Notes: generated by a model from the letters alone, not told the origin. A stretch of DNA of 39,563 bases from Pelomyxa schiedti (GCA_020536535.1 JAHLWZ010000918.1:8153-47715), one strand, 5' to 3'; numbered from the stretch's first letter, positions 29,713 to 39,563 are shown. Numbers and translations: made by a program.

Positions 29713-32074
29713 TCAATCCTGGTTTGTTTTTGTTGTGGGTGTTTGTGTTGGTGCAGTTGAGGGTGTTGATGACGTCATCGGCTTTGCGTTTGGTTCCACA
29801 GAGGAGGAGAGTGACGGGGCACCAGTCAGGAGGTTGCCGTGGAGTGCTTTCCATGCTGCGTAGCCACCAAACACAACGCGTACTTGTGGGTGCCCGGCAG
29901 CAGCGAGGCGGTACCCGGCAGAGAAGGACATAATTCCGGTGGTGCACATCAGAATCACTTCCCTATCCCACGGAACACTGTCAAAGTATCTGCGGTAATA
30001 GTGAGTTGGTTGCATTTAGTTGTGCTGCTGGGTGCGTGGTGATGCGTTGTTTTTTTCCCGTATTTGCTTTTGTTCGGGAGTTTTTTTAGCGGTGGGAATT
30101 CAAGGGAAAAAACCTGTCGAAATCAACAAAAGAGAATTCGTGGGCACCAGGTGCTGACGGTGCAGTAAGGCGTTCAAAAGAGAACCGCACATCGCAAACA
30201 AATGTTGATGCTAAACGTGAGGCATCAAGGTGCTAAAAAAAAAAAAAGGTCAGCCTTTTCTAATTTATGTTAAATTAGGGTTACCTTTGGATCCAACCAG
30301 GCAAAAGTAGGAGGGTAACCGCGCAGGATAATTGGTAGAACATGCAAGAAATAGTCAATATCTGCCACAGTTGTCGTGCAGCCCATACTAATCCTTATTG
30401 AGGACAGTGCCTCTGCCACAGTAAGGCCCATACCCAGAAGTACATGGGACGGTTCAATCCGATCTTTTCCCAATTAGTTTCTAACAAAAGATAAACAAAA
30501 TATTACCTGCTGTGCAAGCACTGCCTATGGATACACAGATTTCATAACAGTCTAATCCAGCAAGTAATTTAATCCCTTCCTGGCCAGGGAAAGTGACATT
30601 AACGGTACCAGGAAGCTGGTGGTCAGGACTGGCCTCAGAAAAAAACGCAGTTGAGTCAATCGCCGATATACCCTAAGACATTGTTAAATTGGGGAGTCAA
30701 AAAAGAAATTGAGTGAAGGTACAGAAATAAGTTTGGCTCGTAAGGCTTGAAGGCGAGAAAATTCAGAAGTCATTCTTGCGTGAGCAAGCTTTGCAGCAAG
30801 CGCAAATCTTCAATATCAATTAGAGACTTAGCAAGAAGAATGTTGAACAACCCAGCAATTTGATGTACTGCTTCAGTTCCAGAACGCAACTCCCGCTCTT
30901 GATGCCCTCCGTATATCAGAGGGAACCACCCACCCAAGGGATCAATCCCTTCAACAATTATATGAGCCGCTGCAGTTGGTGTAGAATCACTGGAGACTAC
31001 TCCTCTCCAAAATAGAGCTCCACACCCTTTGGGGCCATTGATCTTGTGGGCGGTGATAGTGGCGAAATCAACTCCAAGTTCTGTTCAATAAAGTGAGTTG
31101 TAGGAAACAAGAAGTAAAGAGAAGACCTTGCACATTTACTGGTAATTTGCAGAAACTTTGCACCAAGTCGGTATGCATTAAAATGCCGCGTTCCTTGCAT
31201 GCAGCAGCAATTTCCTTTATTGGCTGTACAGCCCCAGTTTCGTTATTGGCGTGCATCACAGTGACTAAAACGGTATCATCACGGATGGCTGCAATTATGT
31301 CCTCTACTTTTACTCTCCCATCACGACCTGCATTAACTCTGGTCACGGTTCCTCCGAGTGCCTCCACCTGTGTGCCGATGTAAATACAACAAACTTCAGA
31401 ATCTTACAAAGACATTCCTGCATGCATGATCCGAGAATGGAATCATGTTCTATCGCAGATGTGACGATGTGACCTTTGAATCCAGGCTGCGCCGACTTTC
31501 CCAATCTCTGCCAAAGCAGTGAGTACTTGATCACTCAATGGAAAGGCAGGTACAGGATTGCCGTGAAGAAGTGCATGCATCCAGACACCTTTCACAACAG
31601 TGTTATTAGCCTCAGTTCCACCACTTGTGAAAGTGAGCTGGTGAGGACTGCAGCCCAGTATACTAGCAATAGAGCATCGTGCAGAGTCAATTACCCCCCT
31701 TGCCTCCCGCCCATAAGTATGCAGCGACGATGCATTGCCGTACATGCTGGTTAGAATGCGTGACATTTCGCGTTGCACCTACAAGTGATACATGTACATG
31801 TTTGAGTTTTGTTATCTCAGATATATATATACCCCCGATCCCCTCTCCCAATCTCGCCAATTCAGCCAACCCCAAAAATGGTTGTAGCAGTCATGCCTCT
31901 GGGTCCAGTGGCGTGGACGCGTTGTTGTCAAAGTAGCACTTGTGTTGCCCCGTAACGAACTTGTTACGCTCTTCCCCCCACCAGCTCCACACCCTACTCA
32001 AGAAGAATCCACCCTATTTAACCATGTCAAACGAGAGGGGGAGGGGGCCGTCCGCGCCAACAATCTACGCGCAT
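29713..32074 (-). CDS. Cysteine desulfurase fused to a rhodanese domain
   Basis: A PLP-dependent NifS/IscS-type desulfurase with a C-terminal rhodanese module, predicted to take sulfur from cysteine and pass it on as persulfide. Eleven exons (32074-32069, 32013-31897, 31778-31535, 31473-31418, 31367-31127, 31080-30849, 30807-30723, 30672-30507, 30463-30285, 30232-30114, 29989-29713) give 573 aa. Landmarks: [55 protein letters not shown] with PLP Lys234, [13 protein letters not shown] and SIGSACTA with catalytic Cys380. The rhodanese part (about 443-535) has CDVRFSF, the loop LMCTTGIMS with Cys497 and [12 protein letters not shown]. Intron 31779-31896 is GC-AG and intron 31368-31417 is GA-AG. 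No clear mitochondrial presequence is seen. The 5' end is uncertain: a first exon at 32567-32214 would also join in frame. Confidence 0.82.
31368..31417 (-). other. Non-canonical GA-AG intron in the desulfurase gene
   Basis: Removal of exactly these 50 nt joins SILGSCMQ to [11 protein letters not shown] with no gap relative to IscS proteins. The segment begins GAATGT, where GTATGT would be ideal, and ends GCACACAG. A GT donor 27 nt inside would leave a 23-nt intron and insert nine residues. Confidence 0.65.
31779..31896 (-). other. GC-AG intron in the desulfurase gene
   Basis: The conserved join LDPE to VQREMSRIL fixes this 118-nt intron. The donor is GAG|GCATGA and the acceptor CACTTGTAG. 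Confidence 0.7.
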
Positions 32075-32213
32075 CACACGCACGCATCACACGCACGCAT
32101 CACACGCACGCATCACACGCACGCATCACACGCACGCATCACACGCACGCATCACACGCACGCATCACACACACGCATCACACACACGCATCACACACAC
32201 GCATCACACGCAC
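32071..32213. repeat. 13-bp minisatellite, 11 copies
   Basis: Eleven head-to-tail copies of GCATCACACGCAC fill 143 bp exactly. Three copies near the right end read GCATCACACACAC. Because 13 is not a multiple of 3, each strand reads through the array in all frames in turn. The array abuts a possible splice donor at 32213 (minus strand) and its left end supplies the likely ATG of the desulfurase gene. Confidence 0.95.
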
Positions 32214-32567
32214 CTTTGGCTTTGGCCTCCCTACAGCGGGCACAAGCGACGACGACGACAAGGAGGAAGACGAAGACGTGGCCGCCGCCGTAGACGACGC
32301 GGATGTGGTTGTGGTTGTGGTCGAGGTCGATGTCGTCGTAGTCGGTGGTGCCGCCGACGGTGACGTCGTAGAAGAAGGTGGGGAGGCAGATGGTGCAGAG
32401 CTGCTGCTGTTGCTGCTGCTGCTCGCCGCATCACTCGTACTTGTGGGAGCCGCGGCGGTGGCGCTAGAGGTCGCCGTCTGGATCGGGGTTTTTGTTGTTG
32501 TTGTAGGCGCAGTGGCGGTGTTGTTGTCACCAGACAACGCCGGTTGTTGCTGCTGGGCGTCCATCAT
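32178..32567 (-). other. Low-complexity Ser/Thr/Ala-rich open frame, owner unclear
   Basis: An open frame of 129 codons that starts MMDAQQQQPAL and is made of Thr, Ser, Ala and Pro runs, ending inside the 13-bp repeat. Three readings are possible. It may be the first exon of the desulfurase gene, joining in phase via a donor at 32213 to exon 32013. It may be the C-terminal tail of the gene at 32593-33746, since NNIVFRNGTI just upstream looks coding. Or it may be non-coding. The opposite strand is also open over the same stretch because of the CNN-type repeats. Confidence 0.4.
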
Positions 32568-32592
32568 GATTGTACCGTTTCGAAATACGATA

Positions 32593-33746
32593 TTATTTGG
32601 GCAGTTGGCTAGTGTAAAAACAAATCTGTCTTCAAGACTTACTAGAGTCCTTACATGAAAATTTCTTCATTGACGATAAGGTCGGTGGTATGTGGCACAG
32701 TGAAGTCACCAACATGAAGCCCGGTGGGACCATCGTGAACCGAAAACGTGATTTCCGTTGGACTGGTGGGTGTGGACTGATGGCGATGCCCACGTGCAAG
32801 GGACAGAAAGCGTAGGCGGGCCTGCCATGTTTCCTGTGTGGTACATGCTGAACTGTGACTGTGACCTCACGAAAATGTGGCTGGTTCCAATTGGCACCAC
32901 AGGGTAATTCGATGGAAACTTCGCCACCTCTTTGCTGGTTGTGAGATCCACCACAAGGTGAGATGGTGCAGAGTAGTCCCAATGAATGATACAAACAGGG
33001 CCGCCAGGAATCCAGACCATGCCTTGTGGATAATCACGGCACTGAATTTCTGATGCTACAACGAGGTGCCCTTGTTCAGAGCTGGCCTTCAAGTCCCAGA
33101 AGGTGGCAGTTCCAATGGAACTAAACAACATCAGAACATCATCATTGAAAGGCGAAAAGTAATGCGCTCCCACACTTCCAATAAGCTCAGGCTTAAATAC
33201 CATTTCTGTACCTCCACCATCTGGCACCACAAGTACTTGTTCTGAATCCTCTGACACAACCCACTTCCTGTTGCAACACACAGCTGTGTCCCACAGTTGA
33301 ACACGTTTTGGTGCCAAGTCATCACTCACTCCTGGAATTGGGCACAAATAAGCTCCAGAGCGTTTATTTTGCAACAGAATCCTGCTGAATCCAACACAGC
33401 CACATACAGTGTCAGTGACAAAGAACTGTGAGTGCCTGAGAAGCCCCAGTGTCAGTGACACACTCACATACAAAAAGTGGTTAGGGATTGGGAGCCTGAA
33501 CACGGCATCATCAAGTGGCCTGAGCACCCAGTCCTCAGCCCACGCCCTGAACGCCTCAGTGGATTGCGTCCAACGCACCAGCGATTGTGGGACAACAGCC
33601 AGGCCACTCCCACCACCGCCACCAACCCAGTCATTTTCAATAAAAAGAGGGTGCTGCTTTGTTGCTCTTTCTATTGCTGCTTGCCTGCGTGTTTCGGCTA
33701 TTTGGGCACAGAGAATGGCCAATACCTGTGATTTGGTGGTAGTCAT
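32593..33746 (-). CDS. Unidentified protein, possibly beta-propeller
   Basis: I do not recognise the family. A first exon 33746-32871 is open for 292 codons and begins MTTTKSQVLAILCAQIAET, a helical N-terminus followed by WAEDWVLRPLDD. A series of short beta-like segments with Trp and Asp follows (VQLWDTAVCC, FSSIGTATFWDL, VWIPGGPVCIIHWDY, LVVDLTTSKEVAKFP), which recalls a beta-propeller without clear WD40 signatures. A 37-nt GT-AG intron (32834-32870) leads to ETWQARLRFLSLARG and VHDGPTGLHVGDF...LIVNEEIF. The 3' end is unresolved: a canonical intron (gtaagg...cactag, ending just before 32611) gives a short C-terminus IQLPK and the stop at 32593. Other splices would add the low-complexity frame downstream. 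No function is proposed. Confidence 0.6.
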
Positions 33747-33950
33747 TTGCCTTCGATTGAGTGAACCGAATTGTTTCTTCGCTTGGGACAATAAAATGAC
33801 CGCAGCGTTTGTGACGATAACAAATTTAATTCTGTTAAATGTGCTAACGGGGAGTGACGAACACGTTCGTAGATAAGAAAGTATTCATTTATTTTAATTG
33901 AGTTGGTGAGTTCTAAACGAGATGAACTTATTTTTGAGTTCTAAACTTAT

Positions 33951-34955
33951 TTACAGCTTGAACTGCCCGTGTAGAAGTTGCATTACGAGAGTGATATCTC
34001 GCTGATAATCGGGGCTGTGTGGGGTTAGTTGTATTATACCACTGGGGTGTGCAACTAACGTGAGGGTGTTCCATAGAGCGTTGGCTGCATTGTAGGCTTT
34101 CTTGGCTGTTTCGCTGGAACGCTCATCTGAACCCAGTATGTCATAGAAGAAGGCACTTAAGTTAAATGCGAGGCTGAGGCGAGTGGAGTGAGTAGCCGGC
34201 AGTTGTCGTTCCGCTATATCTAGCCCGAAGCGGAATGCACTCAGTGAGATATCAGCGAAATTCTTGCGTTCTGGCCCAGTGGAGTTCTCGGCGAGATATC
34301 TGCTGTAACTTCCTTTCCTGTGAGATTAGTTCAAGCTCGGTATTGTGGCATTCTTTTGGCTGGTAACATACATGTTGTAATAACATACTTCACTATCAGC
34401 AGATGCGGCAGATGGAATCAAGTGGGTATCCAGTAAGTCCAGCAAATCTTTACAAATTGCAACAAGTTCCGCTCTCACTGTTTGGAGGAATTCTTTTAAT
34501 TTGGAACTGTGGAAGGGAGTGCTGGCTTTAGCGGATTCTGCTGGCTCCACTGCCGAGATAACCTTGAGAGATAATCTTCTGGCGCCGATTTCATTTTTGT
34601 ATGCAATTGACAGCAGGTTTATTTCCTCAACTATTCAAAAGCATGACCTACCGAACACAGGCGGCTTCTTTGTTGTTTTACCCACCAGTGAGGTCCGATT
34701 CAGCAGTAGCTACAACGTTCTTCACAGCCACCACCATGTCTATCAGATATTAGTATAATAATCCCAAGCCATACACGCCACGCCCCACTTACATAATACA
34801 GCATACCCACAGACATACACACGGCACATACCACAGTACCTCCCAGCCATCTCAGCCAGTTTGGCCATCTCCACCCAGTGCGTGTGATTGTGATTGTGCC
34901 CCCCACCACACATGCCCCCCGTTTGTTGTTGTGTCCAACATCCCATCATCGTCAT
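33951..34955 (-). CDS. Divergent 14-3-3 protein
   Basis: 14-3-3 proteins are dimeric adaptors that bind phosphoserine/threonine motifs. Exons 34955-34832, 34739-34686, 34630-34372 and 34317-33951 give about 267 aa. Recognisable parts are EMAKLAEMAGRYCDMVVAVK (helices 1-2), LLSIAYKNEIGARRLSLKVI (helix 3), ELVAICKDLLDLLDTHLIP (helix 4), YNMKGSYSRYLAE (helix 5), STRLSLAFNLSAFFYDIL (helix 7) and YQRDITLVMQLL (helix 9). The phosphopeptide-site residues Lys in AYKN, Arg in GARR and the Arg-Tyr pair in YSRYLAE are kept. Several otherwise near-invariant positions differ, for example RLSLAFNLS for RLGLALN and the shortened loop before helix 9, so it is a diverged paralogue. The N-terminus is uncertain: the ATG chosen is the first in frame within a Gly/Asn/His-rich stretch. 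Confidence 0.82.
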
Positions 34956-35056
34956 CCCCGTCGTTGTAGCCAGCCTGACCACCTCGCCTGGGGGTGTTCC
35001 CGCCGTAGTTGTTGTCTGTACCCTCGCCCCCGTCGCCTGACTTTCTTATGTTCAAA

Positions 35057-36943
35057 TCAAAAAGAGACTGGGAGTTGAGATTCGTCCTCGCCATCCGCAT
35101 TTGCCAATTCAGAGAAGGTCCTGAGACTGTGGAGTGAAACTGAATGACTAAGACCTGTCTGAAAGTTCAGATGCGGCCAGGGGGGAAGCATCTAATTTCC
35201 CTTGCAACAACTTTGATGTAATTACACAATGTTTTCTCAAGATTGTTGACTTGTGGGATCTTATTCTGGGGAAGAACACAAATTTGTGTTCTTTGATGGT
35301 GGGGGTAATGGACACCACAGAAGCCTCCTTTCACCAGATGCTCTGGACAGTTGTGTGCTGTGGGAGAAACAAACAAAGGAGGATATCCACATTGGCGCAA
35401 AGGAATCCAGGTAGGCTTGCTGCAAATTGTTTTTGTTGTGGTGCGGGAAATGTCAGTGGCCAGGAGAGTATTCTAGGGCATTCACTGGTACACACAGGTA
35501 AAATGCTGGACACATAAGAATTGAGCCAGTCAACAAGTCCCGGGAAAATAGTTTACCCACCAGTAATAAGAATGTTTCGTTGAATAAGTGTACGTGCATC
35601 ATCTCACATCTGCCAGGATTTTCTTTTTTCTTAGATTAAGAAAATGCGTTATAAAACTAAATAAAGAACCTGGTAAACTGGTTTTGACCATTTCCAACAG
35701 CGGTACGTAATTAGCTGGTGGAGGCAATTCCTTAACCCAGACTTATCGAAGGTAGATGCCGGGGAAAGCAAGACTTGAAAAGTTGGATTGAACTCGGGAA
35801 TAGCGGTTTGCTCCAGAGGTAGTTCCCTCAACTGGACAAACAGCTTTTCTAATGTGTGTCGTTAAATTTACTTTAGTAGTGGAACACAAGTTTTTTACCG
35901 GAGAACTGGCTACTTGGTAAAGACTTTCTTTCGTATCAATAATCCCCTTTGGAGTTTAAGAAATACATTGAATATTGATGCAACTGGTTAGGACACAGAA
36001 TGGTGGGGGTTCACCTAGAAAGTGAACCACATTGTGATGCAAGACGCCTCCGATCATGCCGTGAGCGAAAGGAGGAGAAATGGGAAAGAAGTATTACTTA
36101 CTGCAAGTTAGCTGCCTGTCTTCCACGTCAATTGAAGCCAAATACCAAGTATAAGTGCTGTCTTTGACTGCAACGGGTGTATTCCCTTGCAAGAAATGAT
36201 GTAAGGTGATCACCTTGTGTGGTTTGCTGTAGTATTTGGCCTAGCGGTAACACCTGTGGAAACCGAGCGCAATCAGACTTATGGGTTCTTGCTCCGCCGC
36301 GGGCTTCGTCGCTGTTGCCGTTGAGGGTCATCATCGGCCTTCGCACCCAAGTTGGAGACTTCAAATCGAGGAAAATGTTGCCCAAGCCGAAGTGGCGCCA
36401 TGAGGGCGCCTCCCATGAGGGATGCCTCAGTCCAACTGTATGGTTGGGTGAGGGTTAAATTTAGAGCCTGAGAAAGTGGAGAATGTGAGTTCGTGTCGGA
36501 GCCTGCAGGAAGTAGCTGGAAGGACCGTGTTCGAAGTACTGAGGAATCGCAGCCCCGGGGGACAAAGACCCCACCCCTGGGCGGCCTGGCCCCAGCGTCA
36601 TCGGCACGCACACCCCCGCCGATGCTGCCGAGCCTGCCGCCGCCCCCCTGGCTAACACAAGCACAGACACATCTTGGCGCAGACCGTGCTCGCGGGATAA
36701 TCGGAGCTCGTGGCTGGCGCTCGCGGTGTAGCTCGCCAGGCCAGGCCGGTCTGCTGAGCCGCTGCTGAGCCCGCTGCTCGAGCCCCCTGCTGAGCCGGAC
36801 GTCGATGGGCCTCTGTGCTGCGAGGGGGGCTGGACCCCTGGTCCCTGGGGAGATGGTGGGGAACCAGGGGGCTGGCCTTGGGAATTCTGGGTTGAGCCTG
36901 AGTTTAGACTGAAGTGTTCCACACTTTTTTGTTTTTTTTTCAT
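35057..36943 (-). CDS. Unidentified multi-exon gene (helical, hydrophobic segments)
   Basis: Coding is evident but the family is not recognised and the exon chain is incomplete. The start is probably ATG 36943, MKKKQKSVEHFSL, followed by a Ser/Gly/Pro-rich stretch. Well-supported internal pieces, all on the minus strand, are AKYYSKPHKVITLHHFLQGN and TYTWYLASIDVEDRQLT (about 36115-36245), LYQVASSP near 35915, IPEFNPTFQVLLSPA near 35760-35800, and MMHVHLFNETFLLLVGKLFS then DLLTGSILMCPAFYLCVP (about 35490-35610). These continue in phase to QAYLDSFAPMWISSF, RASGERRLL and LRKHCVITSKLLQGKLDA, and end SLRTFSELANADGEDE before the stop at 35057. The last part mixes hydrophobic helices and basic segments. 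It could be a membrane-associated or helical-repeat protein. Several junctions between 35620 and 36280 are unresolved. Confidence 0.45.
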
Positions 36944-37165
36944 GCTGCCCGCTCTCCTTCCGAAAACGGACCGTTACACGGCCAATGTCATTTTTATGTA
37001 AATCTCACTTTCCACTTCAAATTTCACCCCTGTGGAGGAGCAGCAGAATGTGGACTGGATGTAAGTGTTGCTGCTCCCGGGGAAATTCACTCCGTCTTCC
37101 TGCCCTGATGGTTTTTGATGTTTCTGTTCATTCCACTAAACAATAAAACAGTGGCCTGACACACG

Positions 37166-39265
37166 ATGCTCAGCAGCGCTGTGAGTAGGCGGGTCATTGG
37201 CTGTGGTAGTACCCCGGCGTGGGGGGTTGCGTGGGGCGTGGCCCGCACCCGCGCCCTGGGCACAGCGACGAAGCGCCGGGTGCTGGGGGGCATCATCGCC
37301 AGCAACGATAACAACACAGCGGGAGGGCGGGGGGGACGGAGGCACCAGGCAACTAGCGCCACCAGCAGCGGCGGCGGGGAGGAGGCAAGAGGGGGGGCAC
37401 GAGGGGGGGACCAGCACGAGTTCAGGATGCACGACAGCATGGTGCCACTCACTGACACCCAGAGACAGGTTGGTCGGTCCGGCACCTTCGCTGCATTGCT
37501 TTTTTTCCCCTCTCTCTCTCTCTTTTTTTTTTGACTTGAGTGACACCAACGGTTTTTTTCTTTCCGGAAATTCAGCTCAAGGAGGCCATATTCAAGTTCG
37601 CTCAGAAGGAGATCCAACCTCTGGCACAGCAGTTGGATGATGGCATTGCCGCACCTCCTGTGTGCTAGATTGACTCTTCTCTCGCACTTTAATTGATTTG
37701 AATATTTGGCTTTTTTTTCATTTCATGGTGCTCACTGTTCATGTACAGGACATGTGGAGAAAGATGGGAGACATGGGATTACTTGGAATTACTGCACCTG
37801 GTATTATTATCTTATTCCAATTATTGTGTTTTTGATAACGAATCCCAGTACAATATGGAGGAATGGAAATGGGTTACTTGGAAAATTGCATTGCGATGGA
37901 AGAACTCAGGTTTACTACCCGTTTTTTTCATCCCCCATTGACAACTATGCAGCCGGGCATGTGCGTCAGTTGGCCTGTCCTACGCGGCACATTCCAATTT
38001 GTGTGTAAGTCAAATCGACAGAAACGGTAATGCGGCGCAAAAACAGTTCTTTCTGCCAAAAGTACTTGCTTTGCATTCTATTTTTTACCCTCACTGACCA
38101 AACTAGCTTGTCTCAGGTGAACATATTGGCGCTCTCTGTATCAGTGAGGAAGAAGCTGGCTCGGATGTCGTTTCAATGAAGACAACAGCTGTTAAGAAAG
38201 GTGCAGTAGACCTGCTGTACTTTGCACTTTCCTAATGGGGAAAAAAAAAGGGAAACATTTCGTGCTAAATGGAAGTAAGATGTGGATTACAAACGGAGAT
38301 ATTGCTGATGTTTATATCGTGTATGCTAAAACTAATCCCGTGGGAAAGCAACATGGCATAACTGCTTTTCTCGTGAATAAAGTTGCTCCATTCTCAAGAC
38401 ATGTTGAGTTTAAGTTCCTCACAGAAGTCAAAAGGCTTGAGGGCAAATCCGCCACTGGACAAACTGGGCATGAGAGGTTCAAATACCTGCCAGGTATAAT
38501 CACAAAAAAGACTTCCGCTTACTCTCTATTTAGTTATTCTTTGAGAACGTTGAAGTTCCAGGTTTACCGTTAGTGCCTTTTAGTGTGCGATAACACTTGA
38601 CAGAGGAAAACATTCTTGGACAAGTGGACAAGGGAATTTATGTGTTAATGAGTGGGTTGGACTATGAGCGGCTTGCTTTGTCAGCTGGTCCTCTGGGGAT
38701 AATGCAGTCTTGCGTTGATAACGTAATGCCATACGTCGCTTTGAGAAAGCAATTTGGAAAGCCACTTTCTTCATTCCAAGTGCGGATTCCCGGCTACTGG
38801 TTTTACCTTTTTACCTAAGTGCAGTTGATTCAAGCCAAGCTTGCTGATATGTACACTTCACTATGTGCCAGCCGGGCCTTTGTTTACTCCACCGCCAAGG
38901 CAGTGGATGAAAAGCAGCTAGACCAATCCGCCATCACAAGGGTTTTTTTCCCTTCATATTTAAGCCTCTGCGACTTACTTTGAAATAGAGTTGTGCATCC
39001 GCTTTCCTATTCTCTGCCGAGCATGCTACACAGGTAGCATTGCAAGCAATACAATGCCTTGGTAACCACCTTCATTCATTCTTGCCATTATCAAACTTGT
39101 GGCAAGTTTCTGATGAACATTTCAGGTAGCAGTGGTTACATGAATGAGTACCCGTTGGGCAGGCTACTTCGTGATGCTAAGCTCTATGAAATTGGAGGTG
39201 GAACAACCGAGATACGGCGATTGGTAATAGCCAAAGAACTAGCAAAACAACTTGTGGGACTGTAA
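37166..39265 (+). CDS. IVD: Isovaleryl-CoA dehydrogenase, mitochondrial
   Basis: A flavoenzyme of leucine breakdown that oxidises isovaleryl-CoA to 3-methylcrotonyl-CoA and passes electrons to ETF. Thirteen exons (37166-37468, 37576-37659, 37749-37800, 37849-37909, 37953-38061, 38107-38200, 38251-38381, 38425-38493, 38534-38561, 38604-38779, 38825-38941, 38989-39061, 39126-39265) give 478 aa. The N-terminus is Arg/Ala/Gly-rich without acidic residues for about 45 residues, a likely mitochondrial presequence, followed by a Gly-rich insertion. Family landmarks are [64 protein letters not shown] and [19 protein letters not shown]. The catalytic Glu332 lies in the LDYER position that marks IVD instead of the C-terminal position used by most acyl-CoA dehydrogenases. 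All introns are GT-AG. Its presence implies an organelle with branched-chain amino acid catabolism. Confidence 0.92.
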
Positions 39266-39563
39266 AACAACACAAAAATCACACGTGGCATGCCAAAAAA
39301 AAGGGAAAAAACCAAACATCACATCAAACAATGAAAGCTTTCTTTTTCTTCGCCCTTTGTTCACTGTCCCCCTTTTTTTCCTTCGGGTGTCCACGTTGTC
39401 ATGTTTGAAGAAAAAAAAGGAATAAACAAACAAGCGATTAAACGACAACAAACCACACGTACTCCACAAAGGAGTCGACATTTTAAGCAGAGACTACAAG
39501 TTCATCTCGTTAATACCCCTCGACCCACAATTCAACATAGACACACGCAGCGAGGATGGCACT
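39266..39563. other. Intergenic end of window, possible 3' end of a minus-strand gene
   Basis: The first ~150 bp after IVD are A-rich then T-rich, as expected for a 3' region. At the very edge (39510-39563) the minus strand is open and could hold the last codons of a neighbouring gene, but 18 codons are too few to identify it. Confidence 0.3.

Noticed and set aside
30723-30807. A frameshift in the desulfurase gene (TTTT run)
   Set aside because: It came from a transcription slip; rereading the bases gives an open frame [17 protein letters not shown].
31942-32658. A long plus-strand open frame of 238 codons
   Set aside because: It is made of minisatellite and CNN-repeat translation (His/Thr, Asp, Val and Leu runs) with no domain.
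35545-35620. An actin-related protein, from the reading ARTLIQRNILITGG
   Set aside because: That frame ends at once in a stop, while another frame (MMHVHLFNETFLLLVGKLFS) continues in phase for several exons.
1-39563. CRISPR arrays, insertion sequences, operons or viral genes
   Set aside because: All genes are spliced eukaryotic genes; the only regular array is a spacer-free 13-bp minisatellite, and no transposase or viral protein was found.

Overview
This window is nuclear DNA of a compact, intron-rich unicellular eukaryote. Sixteen multi-exon genes lie on both strands, separated by roughly 20-400 bp. Introns are mostly 36-60 nt, nearly all GT-AG, and many show a CTAAC/CTAAT-like branch site. 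Gene models were built by hand: exon ends were chosen so that phases agree and conserved family motifs join. The gene set (PTEN, a cache-sensor adenylyl cyclase, Tudor-SN, LIM proteins, BIRC6-type E2) would suit an amoebozoan-like protist, but this is a weak inference. No bacterial, viral or transposon genes were recognised.

Layout. 0.2-6.3 kb: RBX1 (+), an RNA ligase (-), a ZIP metal transporter (+), calnexin (+). 6.6-9.4 kb: sensor adenylyl cyclase (+). 9.6-13.5 kb: Tudor-SN/SND1 (-). 13.9-17.4 kb: SLC13-type anion transporter (+). 17.5-25.9 kb: a UBA-domain protein (-), a UBE2Q-like E2 (+), a TBC RabGAP with EF-hands (-), a BIRC6-type E2 (+). 26.1-29.6 kb: a PTEN phosphatase fused in frame to five LIM domains (+). 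29.7-32.1 kb: a cysteine desulfurase fused to a rhodanese domain (-). 32.1-36.9 kb: a low-complexity open frame with a 13-bp minisatellite, an unidentified possible beta-propeller protein (-), a divergent 14-3-3 protein (-), and an unidentified helical protein (-). 37.2-39.3 kb: mitochondrial isovaleryl-CoA dehydrogenase (+).

Themes. Four genes belong to the ubiquitin system (RBX1, UBA protein, two unusual E2s). Several act in membrane signalling or traffic (PTEN-LIM, cyclase, RabGAP, 14-3-3). Nothing indicates co-regulation beyond shared divergent promoters.

Most notable: the PTEN-5xLIM fusion, the desulfurase-rhodanese fusion, a eukaryotic Rnl-type RNA ligase, and two introns whose positions are fixed by conserved protein sequence but which begin with GA instead of GT.
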